From Verrucomicrobiota bacterium (GTDB taxonomy: Bacteria; Verrucomicrobiota; Verrucomicrobiia; Opitutales; Opitutaceae), in the NCBI GenBank assembly GCA_030832235.1, contig JAURJO010000083.1:1-7840 (forward strand): a stretch of DNA of 7,840 bases. Reading direction: 5' to 3'. Position numbers and translations under genes: made by a program. Shown here in pieces: positions 1 to 6,495 of the stretch. Below the pieces are notes generated by a model, which was not told where the DNA came from, ran no database searches, and saw only the letters and a list, made by a program, of their open reading frames with translations. Numbering within the stretch: position 1 is the first letter of the stretch; the number at the start of each line of letters is the position of its first letter.

Positions 1-567
1 CGCCGCGTACCAGCCGAAGAAAGGTTTCCCCGCCGGACGTTCGCGCAGGAGGCGCACCCAATTCGCGTGGCCGCCGCTGTTGCCGTCGCCCTTGCCGGCG
101 TCGATCAAGTCAAAGGCGGGCGGTTGCGGTTTTTCACCCGGCGCCGGCGGGGCGGAACTCATATGGTTTTTCCCGCTGAGCACGGTGTGGTAACCGGACT
201 CGCGCAGGAGACGCGGGAACCAAGGCAGGTGCGCCGCGATCGGCTCGTGGAGCTCGGAGGCGCGGCCGTTGTTGTGGGGATAACGGCCTGTGACGACACT
301 GCTGCGGCTCGGGCTGCAGCTGCTGGCGGTGAGAAACGCGGCGTCGAAACGACGACCCTGGGCGGCGAGGCGGTCGATGTGCGGCGTGCGGGCTGTCGGG
401 TTTCCGGTGCAACCGAGGTCGTCCCAGCTGACGTCGTCCGCGATAAAAAGGATGACGTTGGGCCGCGGGTCCGCGGCCGGAGCGGCGAAGGCCGCAGGTA
501 CGGCGGCGAGGAAAAGAACGGCGGAGCAAAAGGCGCGAAGTCGGTGGGGCAGGGCGGGGCGGGCCAT
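1..567 (-). CDS. Secreted sulfatase, N-terminal part (runs off the left edge)
   Basis: This is the first 189 residues of a type I sulfatase, an enzyme that hydrolyses sulfate esters or sulfamates with a formylglycine residue. Reading from the ATG at 567, the frame is open to base 1. A Sec signal peptide spans about residues 1-28 (arginine-rich start, hydrophobic core, probable cleavage after AFA). The mature start RPNVILFIADD supplies the two metal-binding aspartates D44 and D45. The sulfatase signature CSPSR is at residues 84-88; C84 is the residue that would be oxidised to formylglycine, so a maturase is needed elsewhere in the genome. GKNH (132-135) matches the conserved active-site lysine block. 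The NGRASELH stretch and GKNH resemble N-sulfoglucosamine sulfohydrolase-like enzymes (S1_8), a tentative subfamily guess. The C-terminal half is not visible. It is transcribed divergently from the PSD1 gene. No Shine-Dalgarno is seen before the start; a TTGACA at 605-600 on this strand lacks a good -10 partner. Confidence 0.93.
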   Translation of the reverse strand, partial: MARPALPHRLRAFCSAVLFLAAVPAAFAAPAADPRPNVILFIADDVSWDDLGCTGNPTARTPHIDRLAAQGRRFDAAFLTASSCSPSRSSVVTGRYPHNNGRASELHEPIAAHLPWFPRLLRESGYHTVLSGKNHMSSAPPAPGEKPQPPAFDLIDAGKGDGNSGGHANWVRLLRERPAGKPFFGWYAA

Positions 568-609
568 GGTGCGGCCGACCGTGAAACGCGCTCAAGGGAT
601 GTCAACGGA

Positions 610-690
610 AGGGGTGGAAGATGCGGAAGACTTGGAAGACGGGGGAGACATGGAAGACTTGGGAGATGGGGAAGACGCGGGAGACGGGGG
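610..690. repeat. Degenerate 9-bp tandem repeat in the divergent intergenic region
   Basis: Eight consecutive 9-base units in constant phase run from 619 to 690, with plus-strand consensus AGAYNNGGR (examples AGACTTGGA, AGACATGGA, AGACGCGGG). A more degenerate ninth unit lies at 610-618. The plus strand is almost entirely purine apart from one or two positions per unit, and the minus strand is correspondingly pyrimidine-rich. The array fills half of the 159-bp gap between the divergent sulfatase and PSD1 starts, so any promoters for the two genes must lie within or beside it. I see no ORF across it with recognisable protein features; reading it on the minus strand gives only low-complexity Leu-Pro repeats. 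Confidence 0.8.
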
Positions 691-726
691 GCGCAGATTC
701 CAGACGGCGGAGTTGACGCGGTGGTG

Positions 727-3700
727 ATGCGGGCGCCCAATTTACCGCGCATGCGGTTGTTACCCGTCGTGATCCCCCTGCTTGTCGCCGCGTTGAATAC
801 TCGCGCGGCCGATGTGCCGGATTTCAACCGCGACGTTCGCCCGATCCTGTCCAACAATTGTTTCCTGTGTCACGGGCCCGACGAGGACGGGCGAAAGGGC
901 GGGCAGAAGGGCCTGCGGCTGGATACCCGCGAAGGTGCGCTCGAGGACCTGGGCGGCGGGGCGTTCGCGATCGTGCCCGGTCAGCCAGACAAGAGCGAAT
1001 TGCTGAAGCGCCTGGTCACGACCGACGCCGACGAGCTGATGCCGCCACCGAAGAGCGGCAAGACGCTTACTTCGGCCGAGATCGATACCCTGCGGCGATG
1101 GATCGCGGGTGGAGCGCCCTACGCGCGTCACTGGTCCTACGAGGCGCCGGTGCGGCCGGAGCCGCCGGTGGTGCGCGACACCGCTTGGCCGCGCGGCGCG
1201 ATCGACCGGTTCATCGTCGCACCGTTGGAGCGGGCGGGAATCAAACCGCAGCCGGAAGCCGGACGTCCCATGCTCGCGCGCCGGGTGGCATTGGATCTGA
1301 CCGGCCTGCCTCCGACGCTGGAGGAAGTGGAGGCGTTTGTCGCTGACTCCGCGCCCGGAGCCTACGAGCGCTACGTCGATCGTCAGTTGGCGAAGCCGGC
1401 CTACGGCGAGCACTGGGCGCGCGGCTGGCTTGATCTGGCGCGCTACGCCGACTCCAAGGGCTACGCCGATGACCAGCCGCGCAGCATCTGGCCCTACCGC
1501 GACTGGGTGATCGACGCGTTCAACGCCAATCTGCCCTTTGACCGTTTCACCATCGAGCAGATCGCCGGCGACCTCCTGCCCAACCCCACTCGCGCCCAAC
1601 TCATCGCCACCGGATTCCACCGGAACACGATGAACAACACCGAAGGCGGCACCGACGATGAGGAGTTCCGTTCGGTGGCGGTCGTGGACCGCGTGAACAC
1701 AACGATGGCCGTGTGGATGGGCACCTCGATGGCGTGCGCGCAATGCCACACGCACAAATACGACCCGATCTCGATCAAGGAGTACTTCCGGATGTACGCG
1801 ATCTTCAACCAGACGGAGGACGCCGACCGTAACGACGAGTCGCCCGTGCTGGATTTCCTGAGCGCCGAACAGCAGCGGAAACGCGAGGGCTGGGAATCGG
1901 AGATCGCCTCGCTCGTCGCCAAATTCGACGCCGCGCGCCCCGCCCACGCCGAAGCGGCGCTACGCTGGGCGCGCGATTTTCCGGCGAACCCTGTTTGGAT
2001 CTCCCCGCGGCCCGCCGAGGTTCGGAGCGCCGCGGGCGCAGAGGTGGCGATCGATGCCGAAGGCCGGGTGAAGGTCGTTCCCGGAAAGCCCAAGGACACG
2101 ACCACGGTGGAAGTCTCCGCTCCGGCCGGGGACGCGTTCACCGCGTTTCGCATCGAGTCGCTGCCCGACGAATCTTTGCCGGGCAAGGGAGCGGGCGGCG
2201 CCGCGGGCAACTTCGTCGTCAACCGCGTGCGCGCGGCCGTGCGTCCCGCGCTGCCCCACCGGCAGGCGCGCTTCGTGCGGGTGGAATTGCCCGGCAAGGC
2301 GCGAGTGCTCCCGCTCGCCGAGGTTGAGGTTTTCGTTGGCGGCAAGAATATCGCCGCGGGAGGCGTCGCTACGCAGAGCTCGGTCGCGGGCGAGTCGCTT
2401 CCGGCGCGGGCGATCGACGGCAATACCGCGGGTGATCCGACGGCAGGTTCAATCGCGCAGACTGCGGCTGGCGACGACCCCTGGTGGGAGCTGGATCTCG
2501 GCTCCACGCTTCCGGTCGAGCGCGTGGTGGTTTGGGGGCGTTTGGGAGAGGAAGCGACCCCGGCGGGGCTGCGGGTCGTCGCGCTCGATGCGCAGCGGAA
2601 GTCGGTTTTCGAGACAACCCTGCGTGAGGCTCCGCGTCCGAATCAGACGGCCGAGGTCGGCGGGTTGCTGGACATCCCGCTCGCGATGGCCTCGGCGGAT
2701 TTCAACCAGACCGGCTATGATGCTTCGCTGGTGATCAGCGACGCTGAGCCGCCCCGCGCGGCGAAAGGAAAGAAGGCGCCGCCGCGCAAAGGCTGGGCAG
2801 TGGGCGGAGCGAAACAGGACGCGCACGCGTTGGTGGTACAAACGAAGAAGCCCGTGGTGCTGGCTGAGGGTGAACGGCTGGTGGTGACGATCGAGCAGCA
2901 GTCGGCGGTGGCGAAGGCCACGTTGAATCATTTTCGCGTCGGCCTGACCCAGGAGCCGCGGATCGCCGATGTCATGCGGACGCCGGCCGCCGAGTTGGCC
3001 CTGCTCCGTCGCGCCGAGGTGGAACGCTCGCCGGAGGAGAACGAGCGGTTGCTCGGCCACTATGTGCGAGAGGTGGCGCCCGAGTTGGCCAAGGAGCGCC
3101 GCCGTCTCACCGCGTTGCGCCAACAGGTCGAAGCTCAAGAGCCGACCACGACCCCGATCATGCGGGAGCTGGCGGCCGACCAGCGGCGGAAGACGCATGT
3201 GCAGCTTCGTGGCAACCACCTCGCGCTTGGCGATGAGGTGGAGCCGGGCGTGCCGTCCGCGTTTCATGCGCTGCCGGCCGGGGCGGCGGCCGACCGGATG
3301 GGGCTGGCCCGCTGGCTGGTCGACCCCGCGAATCCCCTCACGTCGCGCGTGCTCGTCAACCGCCTGTGGGAGTCGGTTTTCGGCACCGGCCTCGTCCGCA
3401 CAAGCGAGGAATTCGGTTCGCAGGGTGAGCTGCCGTCGCATCCTGAGCTGCTTGATTGGCTGGCCACCGAGATGATCGCGGGAGGCTGGGACCAGAAGAA
3501 GTTCCTGCGGCTGCTCGTCACCTCGGCGACCTACCGCCAGAGCTCGCGTGTGACGCCGGAGGCGCTGGCGGCGGATCCCGACAACCGGCTGCTCTCGCGC
3601 GGCCCGCGGCATCGGGCGGCCGCCGAGGTGGTGCGCGACCAGGTGCTGGCCGCGAGCGGATTGCTGAGCCAGAAGCTGCACGGACCGCCGGCGCGGCCGT

Positions 3701-4230
3701 TCCAGCCGGCCTTCGACCTGCGGGCGGCTTTCGGCGGCGCGCTGGATTGGAAGACCAGCGAGGGAGAGGACAAGTATCGGCGCGGTCTCTACACCGAGTG
3801 GCGGCGCAGCAGTCCGTATCCCTCGATGGTCACTTTCGATGCCCCGAACCGCGAGGTGTGCACGCTGCGCCGCAACCGCACCAACACTCCGCTGCAGGCG
3901 CTGGTGACAATGAACGATCCGGTATACGTGGAGGCGGCGCAGGCGCTTGCGCGGCTCATCGGCCACGGGCCGGCCCCGGTTGAGGATAAGGTGCGGGACG
4001 GCCTGCGCCGCGTGCTGCTGCGCCCTCCGGCCGAAGCGGACGTTGCTCCGCTGGCCGCATTGTACCGCGCCTCACGCGAAACCTATTCCCGCGAGCCCGA
4101 GCTGGCGGCGGCGATGATCGCCAACCCCGCAAACCCGCCGCCCTCAACCTTCGCGCCGGCGGAGCTGGCGGCCTGGACGGCGGTGGCCAACGTGCTCCTT
4201 AATCTCGACGAGTTTCTGATGAAGCCATGA
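727..4230 (+). CDS. Exported PSD1-type protein: cytochrome c-like PSCyt1, DUF1549, F5/8C-like domain, DUF1553
   Basis: This 1167-residue exported protein belongs to a large Planctomycetota/Verrucomicrobiota family of unproven function. The signal peptide covers about residues 1-27, with the mature start near ADVPDFNRDV. A PSCyt1 domain follows (about 30-130) with haem motif CFLCH at 45-49. DUF1549/PSCyt2 spans about 155-355 and holds a second CxxCH, CAQCH, at 337-341. A discoidin (F5/8 type C)-like domain lies at about 515-640 (NIAAGGVATQSS, then ARAIDGNT and DDPWWELDLGS). A second beta-sandwich with the GWAVGG motif lies at about 650-745, interrupted by a basic Pro/Lys insert (677-688). A helical segment (about 755-805) leads to DUF1553 (about 820-1140), with TSRVLVNRLWESVFGTGLV and NTPLQALVTMNDP. 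The start is uncertain: ATG 727, ATG 751 (eight residues shorter, still a good signal peptide) and GTG 721 (GGCGGAG 8 nt upstream) are all possible; the open frame further upstream is only antisense to the sulfatase. The stop overlaps the DUF1501 start, implying translational coupling. An extracytoplasmic electron-transfer role is inference. Confidence 0.93.
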   Translation: MRAPNLPRMRLLPVVIPLLVAALNTRAADVPDFNRDVRPILSNNCFLCHGPDEDGRKGGQKGLRLDTREGALEDLGGGAFAIVPGQPDKSELLKRLVTTDADELMPPPKSGKTLTSAEIDTLRRWIAGGAPYARHWSYEAPVRPEPPVVRDTAWPRGAIDRFIVAPLERAGIKPQPEAGRPMLARRVALDLTGLPPTLEEVEAFVADSAPGAYERYVDRQLAKPAYGEHWARGWLDLARYADSKGYADDQPRSIWPYRDWVIDAFNANLPFDRFTIEQIAGDLLPNPTRAQLIATGFHRNTMNNTEGGTDDEEFRSVAVVDRVNTTMAVWMGTSMACAQCHTHKYDPISIKEYFRMYAIFNQTEDADRNDESPVLDFLSAEQQRKREGWESEIASLVAKFDAARPAHAEAALRWARDFPANPVWISPRPAEVRSAAGAEVAIDAEGRVKVVPGKPKDTTTVEVSAPAGDAFTAFRIESLPDESLPGKGAGGAAGNFVVNRVRAAVRPALPHRQARFVRVELPGKARVLPLAEVEVFVGGKNIAAGGVATQSSVAGESLPARAIDGNTAGDPTAGSIAQTAAGDDPWWELDLGSTLPVERVVVWGRLGEEATPAGLRVVALDAQRKSVFETTLREAPRPNQTAEVGGLLDIPLAMASADFNQTGYDASLVISDAEPPRAAKGKKAPPRKGWAVGGAKQDAHALVVQTKKPVVLAEGERLVVTIEQQSAVAKATLNHFRVGLTQEPRIADVMRTPAAELALLRRAEVERSPEENERLLGHYVREVAPELAKERRRLTALRQQVEAQEPTTTPIMRELAADQRRKTHVQLRGNHLALGDEVEPGVPSAFHALPAGAAADRMGLARWLVDPANPLTSRVLVNRLWESVFGTGLVRTSEEFGSQGELPSHPELLDWLATEMIAGGWDQKKFLRLLVTSATYRQSSRVTPEALAADPDNRLLSRGPRHRAAAEVVRDQVLAASGLLSQKLHGPPARPFQPAFDLRAAFGGALDWKTSEGEDKYRRGLYTEWRRSSPYPSMVTFDAPNREVCTLRRNRTNTPLQALVTMNDPVYVEAAQALARLIGHGPAPVEDKVRDGLRRVLLRPPAEADVAPLAALYRASRETYSREPELAAAMIANPANPPPSTFAPAELAAWTAVANVLLNLDEFLMKP

Positions 4231-5675
4231 GCCTCGCCCACGAGCAGCTGCTGCACCAGACCCGCCGCCAATTCCTGCGCGGCGCCGGCCAATTCAGCCT
4301 CGGCGCGATCGCGCTGCGGGCGCTCGGAGGCCGTGCGGAGGCGGCGGCCGGCGTGGCCAACCCCCTCGCGGTGCGGCCGCCGCACTTCGCGCCGAAGGTA
4401 AAGCGGGTCGTTTACCTGCACATGTCGGGCGGCCCGCCGCACCTGGATCTTTTCGACTACAAACCGGAGCTCGTGAAGCGCGATGGCCAGCTGGCGCCGG
4501 ATGATTTCATCAAGGGCCGGCGCTTCGCTTTCACCACCGGCACGCCGACGCTGATGGGCACGCCACGCACCTTCACGCGGCATGGCGCGGGCGGCATCTG
4601 GATGTCCGACGCCGCGCCGGGTTTCCATTCCATCGCCGACGAGATGTGCGTCGTGAAGTCGATGCACACCGACCAGTTCAACCACACGCCGGCGGAGTTG
4701 CTGCTCTTCACGGGCTCGCCGCGCGGAGGGCGTCCCTCGATGGGTTCGTGGGTCACCTATGGCCTCGGTTCGGAGAATGAGAACCTGCCCGGCTTCGTGG
4801 TCCTGATCAGCAGCGGCACGCAGCCCAGCGCCGGCCAGAGCGCGTGGGGAACAGGTTTCCTGCCGTCGGTCTTCCAAGGTGTGCAATGCCGCTCAAAGGG
4901 CGACCCCGTGCTCTACGTGAGCGATCCGCCCGGCATGAACCGGGCTCTGCGCCGCCAGACGCTCGACGCGCTCCGGGCGCTCAACGAGCGGCAGGCCGCC
5001 GATCTCGGCCATCCCGAGACTGTCACGCGCATCGCGCAGTACGAGCTGGCGTACCGCATGCAGGCGAGCGTGCCCGAGGTCATGGACATCTCCCGCGAGA
5101 CGCCCGCGATGCTCGAGGCCTACGGGGCGACTCCGGGTGAGGCCAGTTTCGCCAACAATTGCCTGCTCGCGCGTCGGCTCCTCGAGCAAGGCGTGCGCTT
5201 CGTGCAGCTGTTCGACTGGGGCTGGGACTTCCACGGCACCCGTGCCGCCGAGGATATCCGCGGCGGCCTCACGCGGAAGATGGCGCAGACCGACAAGCCC
5301 GTCGCCGCGCTCATCCGCGACCTGCGGGCGCGCGGGCTGCTGGATGACACGCTTGTCGTCTGGGGCGGCGAGTTCGGGCGCACGCCCTTCCGCGAAGGAC
5401 GCACCTCCAAAGGCGACGTGCTCGGACGCGACCACTTCCCCGACGCGTTCTCGCTTTTTCTCGCGGGTGGCGGCGTGAAACGCGGCTTCTCCTACGGCGA
5501 GACCGACGAGCTGGGATTCAGCGTCACGGAGAACAAGGTGCACGTGCACGACCTTCAGGCGACGATTCTGCACCTCCTCGGGTTCGACCACGAGCGACTC
5601 ACGGTACGCTTCCAGGGTCGCGACTACCGCCTGACCGACGTCCACGGCCACGTCGTGAAGGATATTCTGGCCTGA
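4227..5675 (+). CDS. Tat-exported DUF1501 family protein (alkaline phosphatase/sulfatase-like fold)
   Basis: This 482-residue protein is at full length for DUF1501. The N-terminus has a twin-arginine signal, TRRQFLRGA at residues 12-20, then a hydrophobic stretch and an AEAA cleavage region near 37-40, so it is probably exported folded. Family landmarks are KRVVYLHMSGGPPHLDLFDYKP (59-80, here named by its ends), FDWGWDFHG (329-337), VVWGGEFGRTP (377-387) and GRDH (400-403). The His/Asp/Glu-rich blocks resemble metal-site blocks of the alkaline phosphatase superfamily, to which the family is related; the reaction is unknown. Its ATG shares bases with the upstream TGA (ATGA, 4227-4230), and no clear Shine-Dalgarno is present, which supports translational coupling to the PSD1 gene. 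PSD1-DUF1501 pairs are a recurrent arrangement in this bacterial group, so the two products probably work together outside the cytoplasm. The gene ends on the first base of a 36-bp repeat. Confidence 0.95.
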   Translation: MSLAHEQLLHQTRRQFLRGAGQFSLGAIALRALGGRAEAAAGVANPLAVRPPHFAPKVKRVVYLHMSGGPPHLDLFDYKPELVKRDGQLAPDDFIKGRRFAFTTGTPTLMGTPRTFTRHGAGGIWMSDAAPGFHSIADEMCVVKSMHTDQFNHTPAELLLFTGSPRGGRPSMGSWVTYGLGSENENLPGFVVLISSGTQPSAGQSAWGTGFLPSVFQGVQCRSKGDPVLYVSDPPGMNRALRRQTLDALRALNERQAADLGHPETVTRIAQYELAYRMQASVPEVMDISRETPAMLEAYGATPGEASFANNCLLARRLLEQGVRFVQLFDWGWDFHGTRAAEDIRGGLTRKMAQTDKPVAALIRDLRARGLLDDTLVVWGGEFGRTPFREGRTSKGDVLGRDHFPDAFSLFLAGGGVKRGFSYGETDELGFSVTENKVHVHDLQATILHLLGFDHERLTVRFQGRDYRLTDVHGHVVKDILA

Positions 5676-5710
5676 GCCAGGCGCGCGGCGTTGACCGCGC
5701 GCGCGGGGCG
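5675..5710. repeat. 36-bp hairpin-forming direct repeat, copy 1
   Basis: This copy matches 6442-6477 at 35 of 36 bases, in the same orientation. It begins at the last base of the DUF1501 stop codon. It contains a perfect inverted repeat: GCGCGCGG (5681-5688), a 6-base loop CGTTGA, and CCGCGCGC (5695-5702). The hairpin is not followed by a T-run, so it is not a standard intrinsic terminator, though so stable a stem just after a stop codon could protect the 3' end of the mRNA or slow polymerase. It could be a REP-like dispersed intergenic element; only two copies are visible here. Confidence 0.85.
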
Positions 5711-5744
5711 TGAACAGCGTATGTCGGAATTGACATATCATGTC
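5711..5744 (+). promoter_or_regulatory. Putative promoter and operator of the toxin-antitoxin pair
   Basis: Three alternating half-sites lie just upstream of the toxin start: ATGTC (5721-5725), GACAT (5732-5736) and ATGTC (5740-5744). The first two extend to a 6-bp inverted repeat, TATGTC/GACATA (5720-5725 and 5732-5737), around GGAATT. Promoter-like hexamers overlap them. One reading is TGAACA (5711-5716) with TATCAT (5736-5741, 5 of 6 to TATAAT) and a long 19-bp spacer. The other is a perfect TTGACA (5730-5735) with no good -10 downstream. Antitoxins of the HigA type commonly repress their own promoters through such palindromes, so autoregulation is likely by analogy. The exact promoter is uncertain. 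Confidence 0.5.
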
Positions 5745-5763
5745 CTGAGCGCACCTTCGTCTT

Positions 5764-6096
5764 ATGGAAGGTGGTGAGAAGCCTCTGGCGTGGCTGCACG
5801 GCGAGATAAAGACGCCGCCGTTTTCGCGTGAGGCCAGGATCGAGGCCGGTGTTCTCCTGCGGCGGTTGCAGTGCGGTGAAACACTGGGCCTGCCTCATTC
5901 CAGGCCGATGCCTTCCATCGGCCCGCGAGTGCACGAGCTTCGGATTCCCGACGAGACGACGACTTGGCGGATCTTTTACCAGATTACGGCGGATGCGATC
6001 GTGATTGCGGAAGTCACAGATAAGAAAACCAGGAGCACTCCGTTGCGTATCATCGCCAATTGCCGAAACCGGCTGCGGCGTTTTCACGGCATCTGA
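5764..6096 (+). CDS. HigB/RelE-like toxin, phage Gp49-like family
   Basis: This 110-residue protein resembles type II toxins of the HigB/Gp49-like (DUF891) branch of the RelE superfamily, which typically cleave mRNA on the ribosome. Visible family features are KPLAWLHGEI near the start, the REARIEAGVLLRRLQCGE helix (22-39), HELRI (57-61), WRIFYQI (68-74) preceding a beta-strand, and KKTRSTP (87-93) before a basic C-terminal helix. Basic residues in these blocks are the usual candidates for RNA contact; the catalytic residues cannot be assigned here. ATG 5764 is the only sensible start; an in-frame ATG at 5740 meets a stop two codons later. There is no Shine-Dalgarno, and the leader from the proposed promoter would be short. 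The antitoxin gene starts 14 nt after the stop, a toxin-first order typical of higBA-like pairs. GC is lower here than in flanking genes. Activity is inferred, not shown. Confidence 0.85.
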   Translation: MEGGEKPLAWLHGEIKTPPFSREARIEAGVLLRRLQCGETLGLPHSRPMPSIGPRVHELRIPDETTTWRIFYQITADAIVIAEVTDKKTRSTPLRIIANCRNRLRRFHGI

Positions 6097-6110
6097 CTAT
6101 AAATTTCAAT

Positions 6111-6425
6111 ATGAAGACCGAAAAACGAAACCGCCTTGAGGCGGCGGGGTGGAAGCTGGGGTCGGCGGAGGATTTCCTCGGCCTGAGTTCCGAGGAGGCT
6201 GCACTTGTCAGCATTCGCTTGGCTTTGGCCGGGCGCTTGAAGGATCGCCGGATGAAACTCGGGCTCTCGCAGGTCGCCTTGGCGCGGAAGCTGGGTTCCA
6301 GTCAATCCCGCGTCGCGAAGATGGAGGCGGCCGAGTCGGATGTTTCGCTCGATCTGCTGGTCCGCGCGATGCTGGCCACCGGAGCGAAGCCGAGCGACGT
6401 GGGGCGGGCGCTGGCGGTCGCGTAG
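6111..6425 (+). CDS. HigA-like antitoxin, XRE-family helix-turn-helix protein
   Basis: This 104-residue DNA-binding protein is the probable antitoxin of the toxin encoded just upstream. Its N-terminal part, GWKLGSAEDFLGLSSEE (13-29), leads into an XRE helix-turn-helix at about 39-90: GRLKDRRMKLGLSQVALARK followed by the recognition-helix region LGSSQSRVAKMEA (61-73). This pattern matches the HTH_37 (HigA2-like) antitoxins found with Gp49-like toxins. Family members bind and neutralise the toxin and repress the shared promoter. I chose ATG 6111 because homologous antitoxins begin close before this domain. The frame is open upstream to ATG 6060, but that would overlap the toxin gene and add 17 residues unlike the family. 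The 14-nt spacer after the toxin stop is AT-rich and has no Shine-Dalgarno. The stop TAG is 16 nt before repeat copy 2. Confidence 0.88.
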   Translation: MKTEKRNRLEAAGWKLGSAEDFLGLSSEEAALVSIRLALAGRLKDRRMKLGLSQVALARKLGSSQSRVAKMEAAESDVSLDLLVRAMLATGAKPSDVGRALAVA

Positions 6426-6441
6426 CCCTGTTTCGGAATTC

Positions 6442-6477
6442 AGCCAGGCGCGCGGCGTTGACCGCGTGCGCGGGGCG
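6442..6477. repeat. 36-bp hairpin-forming direct repeat, copy 2
   Basis: This is the second copy of the element at 5675-5710, same orientation, with one difference (T at 6468 in place of C). The stem is GCGCGCGG (6448-6455) and CCGCGTGC (6462-6469) around the same CGTTGA loop. The changed base turns one G-C pair into a G-U pair in RNA, so the fold is kept. It ends 18 nt before the oxidoreductase start and no T-run follows. Together the copies bracket the toxin-antitoxin pair. Confidence 0.85.
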
Positions 6478-6495
6478 CGCCACGCTCGCGTTCCG

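Noticed and set aside
600..605. TTGACA (minus strand) as the sulfatase -35 element
   Set aside because: The hexamer is perfect, but the sequence 17 bp downstream (ACGGTC) is a poor -10, so no promoter is called.
67..726. Open plus-strand extension upstream of the PSD1 gene, adding 220 residues
   Set aside because: It is antisense to the well-supported sulfatase and to the 9-bp repeat, is low-complexity Gly/Arg-rich, and would place the clear signal peptide internally.
760..1947. 395-residue minus-strand open frame
   Set aside because: It lies fully opposite the PSD1 cytochrome and DUF1549 domains. Its Arg/His/Val-rich composition has no recognisable domain, as expected of a shadow frame in GC-rich DNA.
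2449..3966. 505-residue minus-strand open frame
   Set aside because: It lies opposite DUF1553 and the beta-sandwich domains; composition is Arg/Leu/Gln-rich with no family features. Length alone is weak evidence at this GC.
5681..5702. Intrinsic terminator after DUF1501
   Set aside because: The stem is perfect but no T-run follows, and the same hairpin recurs before the oxidoreductase, so a repeat element explains it better.
4893..5741. 282-residue minus-strand open frame over DUF1501
   Set aside because: It is a shadow of a strongly conserved gene and starts inside the toxin-antitoxin promoter region and repeat copy 1.
6098..6103. TATAAA as a possible internal promoter for the antitoxin
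   Set aside because: No -35-like hexamer lies at a usual distance, and it is only 7 nt from the antitoxin ATG; an AT-rich ribosome-access region is as likely.
5724..6440. Direct 8-mer TCGGAATT at 5724-5731 and 6433-6440, just inside the 36-bp repeats
   Set aside because: It could be a target-site remnant, but an 8-base match between two regions of about 100 bp is not rare by chance and it is not symmetric with respect to the two repeats.
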